A stretch of DNA of 22,134 nucleotides, taken from IMG/VR virus record IMGVR_UViG_3300032331_000405, positions 1 through 22,134 of that record; one strand, written 5' to 3'. A model generated the notes under the pieces. The model saw only the letters and a list, made by a program, of their open reading frames with translations. It searched no databases and had not been told where the DNA came from. A program made the position numbers and the translations under genes. Numbering within the stretch: the first letter of the stretch is position 1; every line of letters starts with the position of its first letter. The stretch comes from a virus. Shown one piece after another: positions 15,522 to 21,401 of the stretch.

Positions 15522-15757
15522 ACAAAATTCTTGAAGATAGACAAATTACGCATGGAGATGCAGAAGAAAACTTTGCGCGTACTGGTCGTGGTTGGGGTGC
15601 ATTACTAGGCATTGATGACATTCCTGCGTGGAAAGTGGCGTTGATGATGGATTTCTTCAAGTCTGTGCGGTGTATATCAAATCCGTTGCATGAAGATAAC
15701 TGGTTGGACAAATTAGGTTACACACAGCACGGTATGGAGATATCCGATGAGTCTTAA
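15506..15757 (+). CDS. DUF6378-type phage protein
   Basis: 83 residues. The pattern (ILEDRQITHGDAEENFARTGRGWGALLGIDDIPAWKVALMMDFFKSVRCISNPLHEDNWLDKLGY, given as key blocks HGDAEENF, VALMMDFFKxxR, NPxHxDNWxDxxGY) is that of the DUF6378 family of phage proteins, of unknown biochemical role. It overlaps the preceding gene by 16 bases and the next by 11, so it is cotranslated. All expected blocks are intact and length is normal. I can name the family but not a function. Confidence 0.75.
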   Translation: MSQKINKILEDRQITHGDAEENFARTGRGWGALLGIDDIPAWKVALMMDFFKSVRCISNPLHEDNWLDKLGYTQHGMEISDES

Positions 15758-16781
15758 ACAACGATTTGAAGAATTACCAGAAGATATTGAGTCAAGTGAT
15801 GTAACTGAATTGCGTAAAGCATTAGTACGCACACAAAAACAACTCAAAGATGCAAAGAACCGCACCGAAGAATTAGTTGAAGTAACAATACAAGCCACAA
15901 AAGATGCAACTCTTGCAATGGGTTCAATTAAACCTGTACAAATACCTGTACCAGATAAGCGCAAAAAATCTAGTGAAGTTGCGTTATGGCATATGACAGA
16001 TTGGCAAGGCAGTAAAAAAACAACCACATATAACTCACAAGTTATGCGCACACGCGTTATGGAGTTTGTGGATAAAGCATACAAGATTACAGAGATACAA
16101 AGAGCAGACCACCCTGTAAAAGATGTGGTTGTGTTGTTTGGTGGCGATATGGTAGAAGGTTTGTTTAATTATCCAGCGCAACTGCATGAAGTAGATGCAA
16201 CGCTATTTGAACAATATGTAACCGTATCAAGACTAATTACAGATGTTATTAGAAAAGCACTTGCAATGTACGAAAATGTATTAGTGGTTGCAGAGTGGGG
16301 TAATCATGGGCGTATCGGTAACAAACGCGCAGATGTACCACGCAACGACAATATTGACCGTATGTGTTACGAATTAGCACGCCAGTTATTAGCAGATGAA
16401 AAGCGATTAACTTGGCAAGATTGTCCAGATGATGTACAAAGAGTTGAAATAGGTAACTATCGCGCATTGTTAATTCACGGTGATGAAGTGGGAAGAAATG
16501 GGTTTGCATCACCTACTGCGATTGTTCAACACGCAAACCGTTGGCGTAGCGGTGCGTATCCATGGGAGTTCAGAGATGTATATGTGGGGCATTACCACAC
16601 ACATGCTTGTTGGCCCATGGCAAACGGATTAGGAAGTATTTATCAAACAGGTTCAACTGAGAGTGATAATCGGTATGCGCGAGATTTATTAGCTGCTAGC
16701 GCTATCCCAAGCCAACGGTTGCATTTTATTGACCCAGTTAAAGGCAGAGTTACCGCAGAATATAAAGTGTGGTTGGATTAA
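15747..16781 (+). CDS. Calcineurin-like metallophosphoesterase
   Basis: 344 residues, ATG at 15747 with GGAGATATCCG upstream. The N-terminus is a charged helical domain. The catalytic motifs follow in order: HMTDWQ (D85), GGDMVEG (132-138), GNHGR (185-189), LLIHGDE (242-247) and GHYHTH (281-286), which bind two metal ions in this family. Substrate may be nucleic acid phosphoester or cyclic nucleotide; unclear. The family is common in actinophages. It overlaps the convergent gene on the other strand by four bases at 16778-16781. Confidence 0.83.
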   Translation: MSLKQRFEELPEDIESSDVTELRKALVRTQKQLKDAKNRTEELVEVTIQATKDATLAMGSIKPVQIPVPDKRKKSSEVALWHMTDWQGSKKTTTYNSQVMRTRVMEFVDKAYKITEIQRADHPVKDVVVLFGGDMVEGLFNYPAQLHEVDATLFEQYVTVSRLITDVIRKALAMYENVLVVAEWGNHGRIGNKRADVPRNDNIDRMCYELARQLLADEKRLTWQDCPDDVQRVEIGNYRALLIHGDEVGRNGFASPTAIVQHANRWRSGAYPWEFRDVYVGHYHTHACWPMANGLGSIYQTGSTESDNRYARDLLAASAIPSQRLHFIDPVKGRVTAEYKVWLD

Positions 16782-17002
16782 TCTTCATCATCAAAATCAT
16801 CACCGTGTTCAACAGTAATTAACCGCATATTAGAAACATCAACGCCATTTTCTTTTGCGGCAGTCATTGCTTCCTTAAATACATTTAACGCACGGTTAGT
16901 TAAATCATCAACCATGTCGGGATATTCAGTTTCTGTTCCTAATTCAACAGTCAAACCACCGCAACGGATTGAGATTTGTGAGTAATGTGATTTATCAGCC
17001 AT
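16778..17002 (-). CDS. Lone minus-strand small acidic protein
   Basis: 74 residues, starting at the ATG complementary to 17000-17002; a TTG two codons upstream (17008) is an alternative that sits better relative to AGGAA (complement of 17015-17019). The product MADKSHYSQISIRCGGLTVELGTETEYPDMVDDLTNRALNVF is amphipathic, with the C-terminus EHGDDFDDED strongly acidic. It looks like a real protein, not a shadow. It is convergent with the phosphoesterase and the only gene on this strand, and divergent from the noncoding region. Possibly transcribed from its own promoter near 17061-17140 on the minus strand. No family recognised. Confidence 0.7.
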   Translation of the reverse strand: MADKSHYSQISIRCGGLTVELGTETEYPDMVDDLTNRALNVFKEAMTAAKENGVDVSNMRLITVEHGDDFDDED

Positions 17003-17018
17003 ATGCAAAGTGTATTCC

Positions 17019-17034
17019 TACCCACGCTTGGGTA
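17019..17034 (-). promoter_or_regulatory. Inverted repeat near start of minus-strand gene
   Basis: TACCCA (17019-17024) and TGGGTA (17029-17034) form a 6-bp dyad around a 4-base centre, 17 bases upstream of the minus-strand ATG. It could be an operator, or a leader hairpin next to the AGGAA ribosome binding site. Confidence 0.35.
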
Positions 17035-17060
17035 TGCAAGTGTTACAAATAATGTGTCGA

Positions 17061-17080
17061 AATTAAAAAACTGCCTACTT
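17061..17080 (-). repeat. Copy 1 of 20-base motif AAGTAGGCAGTTTTTTAATT
   Basis: The minus strand here reads AAGTAGGCAGTTTTTTAATT, identical over 20 bases to the + strand at 19480-19499 and 21794-21813. It lies 58 bases before the start of the minus-strand gene. A TTGTAA on the minus strand just upstream (about 16 bases before TAATTT) gives it a promoter-like look, but the -10 is poor. Confidence 0.75.
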
Positions 17081-17112
17081 TTTACAAGGCGTGTAAGGCT
17101 ATTTGCGGACAT

Positions 17113-17140
17113 TTGAATAGCAATTACATACATATATACC
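17113..17140 (+). promoter_or_regulatory. Weak promoter candidate for the noncoding region
   Basis: TTGAAT (17113-17118) and TATACC (17135-17140) are 16 bases apart, a loose sigma-70-like pair facing into the structured region. Transcription would start near 17147. This is a guess from consensus matching only. Confidence 0.25.
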
Positions 17141-17146
17141 ACTTGC

Positions 17147-17888
17147 ATTTGTTTGTGTCTGTATCGGGCTGTAACGGCGTTATATACGCCCTCTAAAACC
17201 CACTTCGGCGTGGTCTGATACACTTGTAGTCGTACGAATAACTAAATAGTGGTTTTAGAAATTGGAAAATCGTTACCCATAGGGATATGGAAAAAACGGG
17301 ATTAACGCCTAGGCACCCGAACACTTAGATTTCCAAAAGTAAATTACCCACACGCAGCAACACTAGACAAATAAATATACGGCAAAAAAGATTACCTAAT
17401 CCGCCCAGCAATAAATCCTTCGGGACTGTACACGAATTAGCGAAATTGGACGCCGCATATTTCACATAGGAGATACAAACGGAAAGCAAAATCGTTATTT
17501 AGTTTGCACCGTTCAGAGTATCCAGTAACAGATTGCAAGTCCGAACAAAACCAGCACAAACTGTTAGTCGGTGTTAATCACACAAACAGTAATTAGGTAC
17601 AGGTTCGGTATTCTACAAAGTACGCAGTTAGTAGATATAACACATTGCAAAAAGTTATGACACGCAAATAAAGAAACGCACGCAACGGATAAGTCCTCGG
17701 CAAGTGACAAAGACAGGCACCCATAGTAGTTGCTAACCAGCGCACTTCAAATAAGGCGGAAGTCGGTATGGAGAATTATCTCAGAGGTCGGTTTGGCAAA
17801 CCGATAGTGGTACACATTCCACAAACACATAAATAACTAGGGACAAACAAATTCCGAAACGGTGACGGCGCTAAAGGTCGTCACCGTC
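17147..17888 (+). ncRNA. Structured noncoding RNA, probable, ending at a hammerhead cleavage site
   Basis: The 951 bases between the minus-strand gene and the ATG at 17954 hold no convincing gene on either strand. By eye the + strand is full of short stems: 17176-17180/17186-17190; 17262-17271/17328-17336 enclosing 17271-17275/17303-17307; 17396-17400/17436-17440; 17478-17482/17509-17513 with 17486-17490/17503-17507; 17541-17546/17603-17608 enclosing 17560-17565/17585-17590 and 17571-17574/17580-17583; 17612-17616/17631-17635; 17637-17641/17654-17658; 17744-17748/17759-17763; 17771-17774/17779-17782; 17788-17794/17798-17804; 17807-17810/17819-17822. Joining segments are A-rich: I count 204 A and 109 T in 17341-17880, as in structured RNAs. 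The 3' end would be set by the hammerhead at 17888. The size and phage/aquatic setting recall GOLLD/ROOL-type large RNAs, but I cannot confirm it. The 5' end is uncertain. Confidence 0.55.
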
Positions 17889-17921
17889 TAACCGCTTAGG
17901 CAACGGTTACTGATGATGGTA
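17854..17921 (+). ncRNA. Type II hammerhead ribozyme candidate 1
   Basis: GAAA at 17856-17859, then a 9-bp stem III ACGGTGACG (17859-17867) with CGTCACCGT (17879-17887) that ends in an A-U pair, then GTC with cleavage expected after C17888, then stem I TAACCG (17889-17894) with CGGTTA (17904-17909), then CTGATGA at 17910-17916. Stem II is the weak part: CC (17854-17855) with GG (17918-17919) after an extra T at 17917. Core order and pairing match candidates 2 and 3. It lies 33 bases before the ATG at 17954, with AAAGGG as ribosome binding site. Confidence 0.72.
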
Positions 17922-17953
17922 CGCCTATCACATACAAACAAAGGGATAATAAA

Positions 17954-18247
17954 ATGACAACAATCAATAAAGTAACACTTGCAGATATAGAAACAGAAAT
18001 GAAGTTACAAAAACCAGATGTAATTATTGAATATGACTCATGGGTAAATGCAACGAATATCTGGCACTCAGATTTCCGTTACAACATTTTCTTTGGTTAT
18101 GCATCAGATGGTTGGAGTTACAACGATGACCAAGGATTTGGATACGGTGATTTCATTGACGATTTACCTACTGCAAAAGAAATCGTTGAAGTATTTTTTA
18201 AGCAAGTAGCAGAAAACCCACAACTCACATACGAAAAGGCGGAATAA
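17954..18247 (+). CDS. Hypothetical early protein (97 aa)
   Basis: ATG at 17954 preceded by AAAGGGATAATAAA, directly downstream of hammerhead 1. The product is aromatic- and acid-rich (VIIEYDSWVNATNIWHSDFRYNIFFGYASDGWSYNDDQGFGYGDF), with a mixed alpha/beta pattern and a C-terminal helix (PTAKEIVEVFFKQVAENP). No signal or membrane segment. It is followed two bases later by the next gene, so both form one post-cleavage unit. No family recognised. Confidence 0.75.
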   Translation: MTTINKVTLADIETEMKLQKPDVIIEYDSWVNATNIWHSDFRYNIFFGYASDGWSYNDDQGFGYGDFIDDLPTAKEIVEVFFKQVAENPQLTYEKAE

Positions 18248-18249
18248 AA

Positions 18250-18453
18250 ATGGCAATGAGCAAAGTAGATTATCAAGTAATAGCAAATCTAATCGTAATC
18301 GCAAAAGAACATAACCCAGAAGCAATAAAAGGGTTAAATGAATTATCTATGATGCTTTGTGGCGCATTTGGAGTTAATAATCCACGCTTTAGCACATACT
18401 TATTTCTTAAAGAGGCAGAACATTACGCCGCAAATGAATATGTAGGTAGATAA
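18250..18453 (+). CDS. Hypothetical small helical protein (67 aa)
   Basis: ATG at 18250 with AAGGCGGAATAAAA upstream; a second ATG at 18256 could also serve. The product is helical (KVDYQVIANLIVIAKEHNPEAIKGLNELSMMLCGAF, then STYLFLKEAEHYAANEYVG). Its stop at 18451-18453 is followed within two bases by the 5' arm of hammerhead 2, so the ribozyme fits tightly between cistrons. No family recognised. Confidence 0.72.
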   Translation: MAMSKVDYQVIANLIVIAKEHNPEAIKGLNELSMMLCGAFGVNNPRFSTYLFLKEAEHYAANEYVGR

Positions 18454-18455
18454 CA

Positions 18456-18530
18456 GACCGAAATACCGTGCAGAGTACGCAAAACTTTAACTGCACGGTA
18501 TATAGCAGTAATTCTGCTACTGATGAGGTC
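18456..18530 (+). ncRNA. Type II hammerhead ribozyme 2
   Basis: Open stem II GACC (18456-18459) with GGTC (18527-18530), four perfect pairs. GAAA 18460-18463, whose last A opens stem III: ATACCGTGCAG (18463-18473) with CTGCACGGTAT (18491-18501), 11 perfect bp, loop 17. Then UA, with cleavage expected after A18502. Stem I TAGCAG (18503-18508) with CTGCTA (18514-18519), loop TAATT. CTGATGA 18520-18526 follows stem I directly. Every core element of a type II hammerhead (stem II open, I and III closed) is present in order. Known class; by-eye assignment, no covariance search was possible. Confidence 0.88.
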
Positions 18531-18535
18531 ATCAG
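18520..18535 (+). promoter_or_regulatory. Alternative hairpin sequestering the hammerhead 2 core
   Basis: CTGATG (18520-18525) is complementary to CATCAG (18530-18535), loop AGGT. This hairpin cannot coexist with the catalytic fold, since it uses the CTGATGA box and the 3' arm of stem II. It would sit at the 5' leader of the downstream mRNA, 25 bases before the ATG at 18561. Confidence 0.6.
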
Positions 18536-18560
18536 ACACTACAAACAAAGGACGAAACAA

Positions 18561-19025
18561 ATGGCACTATCTTGGGATATAACAAACTGCGCAGATATTG
18601 AACTATTACAGTCTGGCACAGAATGGAATAAAACAGAGGGCATTATCTTCTCAACTATGAGCGTGGATATGCAATCTATTACAGAAGAAAACGCAATTGA
18701 GTTTTACGCAAGATTGCAAATGTTATCCACTATTTACAATGGTTTCTTTTACGATAAAGAAACAAATCAGTATGTAGCACCAACATTTGAAGATGTACGG
18801 ATACGCATTGGACTAAAAACCAACGCATACAGTCCTAACACATTCAACCAGTGGTTTAAGCGTATTGAGAAGGTACATCAAAAAGATATAAGTAAAAACA
18901 AAATGTTAGCCGCTTACTACGCAGCAAAAGTAGAAGTGGAACAAATTATGGAAGAAGAAAAAACAACTCATACCGAACGCAATGAAAGTTTTGCGTTTGA
19001 CCTACAACCAAGAAGCGGGGCATAA
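18561..19025 (+). CDS. Hypothetical early protein (154 aa)
   Basis: ATG at 18561 preceded by AAAGGACGAAACAA. The frame is open upstream to a GTG at 18468, but that start lies inside hammerhead stem III and is rejected. The product (MALSWDITNCADIELLQ) has an N-terminal mixed fold, a segment FYARLQMLSTIYNGFFYDKETNQYVAP and a C-terminal charged helix (LAAYYAAKVEVEQIMEEEK). VRIRIGLKTNAYSPNTFNQWFKRIEK could be a DNA-binding-like helix pair, but I do not recognise a family. It heads the group between hammerheads 2 and 3. Confidence 0.72.
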   Translation: MALSWDITNCADIELLQSGTEWNKTEGIIFSTMSVDMQSITEENAIEFYARLQMLSTIYNGFFYDKETNQYVAPTFEDVRIRIGLKTNAYSPNTFNQWFKRIEKVHQKDISKNKMLAAYYAAKVEVEQIMEEEKTTHTERNESFAFDLQPRSGA

Positions 19026-19028
19026 CAA

Positions 19029-19235
19029 ATGGAAACAGTAACACCAAAATATCCACAGGCAGTAGTTCATTTAACACTTACTGAAAACGCATTTGAAATT
19101 ATGGCAACAGTTTCAAGAGCGTTGAAAAATAACGGAGCAACAAAACAAGAAGTAAGTCAATACACAATGGACAGTATGGCAGGTGATTATGACGATTTAA
19201 TTGCCGCGGTTCATAGATGGGTAACCGTTGCATGA
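19029..19235 (+). CDS. Small conserved phage protein (68 aa)
   Basis: ATG at 19029, three bases after the previous stop. The product (AVVHLTLTENAFEIMATVSRALKNNGATKQEV, then DSMAGDYDDLIAAVHRWVTV) is a small alpha/beta domain; VHLTLTENAFxIMxxVSRAL with GDYDxL is a pattern I recall in many actinophage and aquatic phage early regions, without known function. It overlaps the next gene by ATGA at 19232-19235. Confidence 0.72.
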   Translation: METVTPKYPQAVVHLTLTENAFEIMATVSRALKNNGATKQEVSQYTMDSMAGDYDDLIAAVHRWVTVA

Positions 19236-19459
19236 CCGCCAAGATAATCAACATACGCAATACAGAGTGTCCTAATTGCCCAGAAATACAACCAGTTACC
19301 GATATTGAAGCAGACTTAGCATTTATTTTGGTATCCACCGAAGTATTTGCAAGAGCAATCAACGCTGGTAATTGTGAAATGGCAATGCAAGTTGCAGACC
19401 AACTTATCCATAGTGGTAACAAGTTAGGTCAATACGCAATACACAAATCGCATAGTTGA
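19232..19459 (+). CDS. Hypothetical small protein with CPNC motif
   Basis: 75 residues from the ATG at 19232, chosen for the ATGA overlap with the preceding stop; an in-frame ATG at 19217 lies inside the preceding gene. The start MTAKIINIRNTECPNCPEIQPV shows CPNC, a possible partial metal knuckle, followed by helices (IEADLAFILVSTEVFARAINAGNCEMAMQVADQLIHSG). Its stop (19457-19459) directly abuts the 5' arm of hammerhead 3. No family recognised. Confidence 0.68.
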   Translation: MTAKIINIRNTECPNCPEIQPVTDIEADLAFILVSTEVFARAINAGNCEMAMQVADQLIHSGNKLGQYAIHKSHS

Positions 19460-19542
19460 AGGCGAAATAGCACTTGTGGAAGTAGGCAGTTTTTTAATTC
19501 CGCAAGTGCTATCTAGTGCTGGACGGCACTACTGATGAGCCT
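19460..19542 (+). ncRNA. Type II hammerhead ribozyme 3
   Basis: Open stem II AGGC (19460-19463) with GCCT (19539-19542). GAAA 19464-19467. Stem III ATAGCACTTGTGGAA (19467-19481) with TTCCGCAAGTGCTAT (19498-19512), 15 bp with one G-U wobble, starting with the A-U pair. Then ATC, with cleavage expected after C19513. Stem I TAGTGC (19514-19519) with GCACTA (19526-19531), loop TGGACG. CTGATGA 19532-19538. All stems differ in sequence from hammerhead 2 while pairing is kept. The stem III loop holds copy 2 of the 20-base repeat. Confidence 0.88.
19477..19500 (+). repeat. Copy 2 of repeated motif, inside hammerhead 3 stem III
   Basis: Identical over 24 bases to 21791-21814, with the 20-base core AAGTAGGCAGTTTTTTAATT at 19480-19499. 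Here the loop of stem III is GTAGGCAGTTTTTTAA and the flanks are paired as part of the ribozyme. It is 72 bases before the ATG at 19572. Confidence 0.8.
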
Positions 19543-19548
19543 CATCAG
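19532..19548 (+). promoter_or_regulatory. Alternative hairpin sequestering the hammerhead 3 core
   Basis: CTGATGA (19532-19538) pairs perfectly with TCATCAG (19542-19548), loop GCC, excluding the catalytic fold. It ends 23 bases before the ATG at 19572. Confidence 0.6.
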
Positions 19549-19571
19549 AAACTAACAAGAGGGATAAACAA

Positions 19572-20063
19572 ATGACCGAAGAAACAACACAAGTAACAAC
19601 AGAAGCACCACTTACAAATCAACAAATTGCAGAAAATGTCGTAAAAGACTTACCTGCAAATGAAATCGTTAATGAAGTCAAACGCTTACTTGACGAGGTT
19701 GATTACCGCAAGCGAGAAGCGGCACTAGCAAAAGAAAGAGCAACACAAGGCACTTCACGCTACTTAAATCTTTTTAACTCACTTGAAGAATTTATCAAGG
19801 AGCATGTAAAAGATGAACAAATCAGCATTGACGACCTCAAAGAGTTTGCAGAGGAAGTCAATATCTCGCTTACAAAGTCAATCAAAGTTACATTTAATGT
19901 TAAGTGCGAATATGAGTTTGATGTTCCAATTGACTTTGATGAAGATGATATTACAGATGGTGATTTTACCGTCCGTATTTCATCAAATATCAATGATGAA
20001 GATGTTGAAGAAACACATGAGTCATACGAGATTGAAGATTTTGAGGTAGAAGATAATGACTAA
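19572..20063 (+). CDS. Hypothetical acidic protein (163 aa)
   Basis: ATG at 19572 with AGAGGGATAAACAA upstream, first gene after hammerhead 3. It is acidic: N-terminal Thr-rich stretch (MTEETTQVTTEAPLTNQQIAENVVKDLP), a coiled-coil-like segment (VNEVKRLLDEVDYRKREAALAKERATQG), then a beta-rich tail (KVTFNVKCEYEFDVPIDFDEDDITDGDFTVRIS) and a very acidic end (EIEDFEVEDND). No family recognised. It overlaps the next gene by eight bases. Confidence 0.75.
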   Translation: MTEETTQVTTEAPLTNQQIAENVVKDLPANEIVNEVKRLLDEVDYRKREAALAKERATQGTSRYLNLFNSLEEFIKEHVKDEQISIDDLKEFAEEVNISLTKSIKVTFNVKCEYEFDVPIDFDEDDITDGDFTVRISSNINDEDVEETHESYEIEDFEVEDND

Positions 20064-20376
20064 TACAAAAACAATTACAGTTACCGTTACAACAGAAACA
20101 GAAACGGTAACAAAAGATGCAGATAGTTGGCTAACAATTAATCCAACCAGTTTTTATCATGATGCGTGCGTACGAAAAGGGTATTGCACCGCAGAACAAT
20201 ATCTGGTTATTAACTGGACTAAATGGATTAAGTGGTATCAAGACTCAATGGCACACGGAACAAGTTTTATTTCCGTACCAGTACCAGCATTCGTCGGTGA
20301 CACTTACGCAATTGCGTTAGCCGTTGCTGCCGAGTTAAACAAACCAATAACAACAACCGAAGGGATAAACGCATAA
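20056..20376 (+). CDS. Hypothetical protein (106 aa)
   Basis: ATG at 20056, eight bases inside the previous gene, with GAGGTAGAAGATA before it. After a Thr/Val-rich start (TKTITVTVTTETETVTKDADSWL) the product has an aromatic-rich middle (FYHDACVRKGYCTAEQYLVINWTKWIKWYQDSM) and a small C-terminal alpha/beta part (FISVPVPAFVGDTYAIALAVAAEL). It ends in TAATG overlap with the DUF932 gene. No family recognised. Confidence 0.72.
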   Translation: MTNTKTITVTVTTETETVTKDADSWLTINPTSFYHDACVRKGYCTAEQYLVINWTKWIKWYQDSMAHGTSFISVPVPAFVGDTYAIALAVAAELNKPITTTEGINA

Positions 20377-21386
20377 TGGCACACAGACTAGAGGAATTTG
20401 CAGACGGAACTTCCGCCTTCTTTTCCGCAAGAGAGGTTGCTTGGCACAAACTGGGCACCGTTACAGAAGGCGCACTCACCGCAGAAGATGCGCTAAAAAC
20501 TGCACAACTGGATTGGCAAGTCATCAAATCTGATGACCCAGTTTCAACAATGGTTCCTATGTACGGTAATTCCGCTATGGAACAAGGTTCAATGGAAGAA
20601 ATCACATATGCAGATAAGTTTATGACTTATCGTTACCACCCAAAGACAAAAAAGGCGCAAGCACTTGGCGTTGTGGGTAATCGTTACACACCAGTTCAGA
20701 ACCTGCAAGCATTTTCATTTCTAAATGCAGTTGCCGATGAAAGTGGCGCGGTATTTGAGACTGCTGGCAGTATTGACGGTGGTAAAAAAGTCTTTATGAC
20801 TATGAAGATGCCAGAAGGATTGCAAATCGGTGGCGTAGATGCTATTGATTTATATTTGATGGCTTGGAACACACATGATGGAACTTCATCATTTAATGTT
20901 CTAGTTACTCCTATCCGCGTGGTTTGCCAGAACACGCTAACTGCCGCAATTTCACAAGCAAAATCCACTTTCACATTACGCCACACACCAAAAGTGGACA
21001 GTAAAATCCAAGCGGCACGAGAAACACTCAAATTGACATGGAAATACACAGAGTCATTTGAGCAGTTAGCAAATAACCTTCTTGGTCAGAAAATGACTGA
21101 TAAGGAATTTTATTCATTAGTTGAAAATGTATTTCCAATTGATGACCCAGAAAGCCCACGCGCAGTAACTATGGCAGAAACTGCACGCGGAACACTTAAT
21201 GGTTTGTGGAAAGCACCAACACAAGCCAACATTTTCGGTACAAAATGGGCGGCATATAACGCCTTTACCGAATATGCGGATTGGGCTAAGCCAGTCCGTG
21301 ACAAAAATCCAGATACTGCTAGGGCTATCAGAATAGTTACTGGCGCAGGAGATAACTTCAAGAACAAAATCTTGAACCTGCTATAA
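20376..21386 (+). CDS. DUF932 (phage/plasmid-like TIGR03299) protein
   Basis: 336 residues, ATG at 20376 in a TAATG overlap. The start (MAHRLEEFADGTSAFFSAREVAWHKLGT), the VVGNRYTPVQNLQAFSFLNAV block, GGKKVFMTMKMPEG, DLYLMAWNTHDGTSSFNVLVTPIRVVCQNTLTAAI and the C-terminal NFKNKILNLL are typical of the DUF932 family, widespread in phages and plasmids, with no settled biochemical role. Length is normal for the family. It closes the three-gene group after hammerhead 3; a 15-bp hairpin follows the stop. Confidence 0.85.
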   Translation: MAHRLEEFADGTSAFFSAREVAWHKLGTVTEGALTAEDALKTAQLDWQVIKSDDPVSTMVPMYGNSAMEQGSMEEITYADKFMTYRYHPKTKKAQALGVVGNRYTPVQNLQAFSFLNAVADESGAVFETAGSIDGGKKVFMTMKMPEGLQIGGVDAIDLYLMAWNTHDGTSSFNVLVTPIRVVCQNTLTAAISQAKSTFTLRHTPKVDSKIQAARETLKLTWKYTESFEQLANNLLGQKMTDKEFYSLVENVFPIDDPESPRAVTMAETARGTLNGLWKAPTQANIFGTKWAAYNAFTEYADWAKPVRDKNPDTARAIRIVTGAGDNFKNKILNLL

Positions 21387-21401
21387 GTCACCACAAGTCG
21401 G

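Noticed and set aside
17059-17084. GAAATTAAAAAACTGCC as a fourth hammerhead
   Set aside because: No A-U closed stem III in register and no CTGATGA box downstream.
16951-17223. 90-codon open frame on the minus strand
   Set aside because: Overlaps the better minus-strand gene, has no ribosome binding site, and the sequence reads as random.
17596-17620. GGTTCG as part of a tRNA T-arm in the noncoding region
   Set aside because: The flanks do not form a 5-bp T-stem and no acceptor or anticodon arm is found; GTTCGG pairs better with CCGAAC at 17541-17546.
18463-18501. Stem III hairpins called as simple intrinsic terminators
   Set aside because: No T-run follows any of the three, and each is framed by GAAA before and UH plus stem I plus CTGATGA after, which fits a ribozyme far better.
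18468-18560. Upstream extension of the 154-residue protein from GTG 18468
   Set aside because: This stretch is the hammerhead and leader; ATG 18561 has a proper ribosome binding site.
19532-19555. CTGATGA followed by GAAAC read as a type I or III hammerhead
   Set aside because: GAAAC just after the local hairpin at 19532-19548 looks tempting, but the stem II and III partners do not fit there. The correct GAAA is upstream at 19464-19467, giving type II topology.
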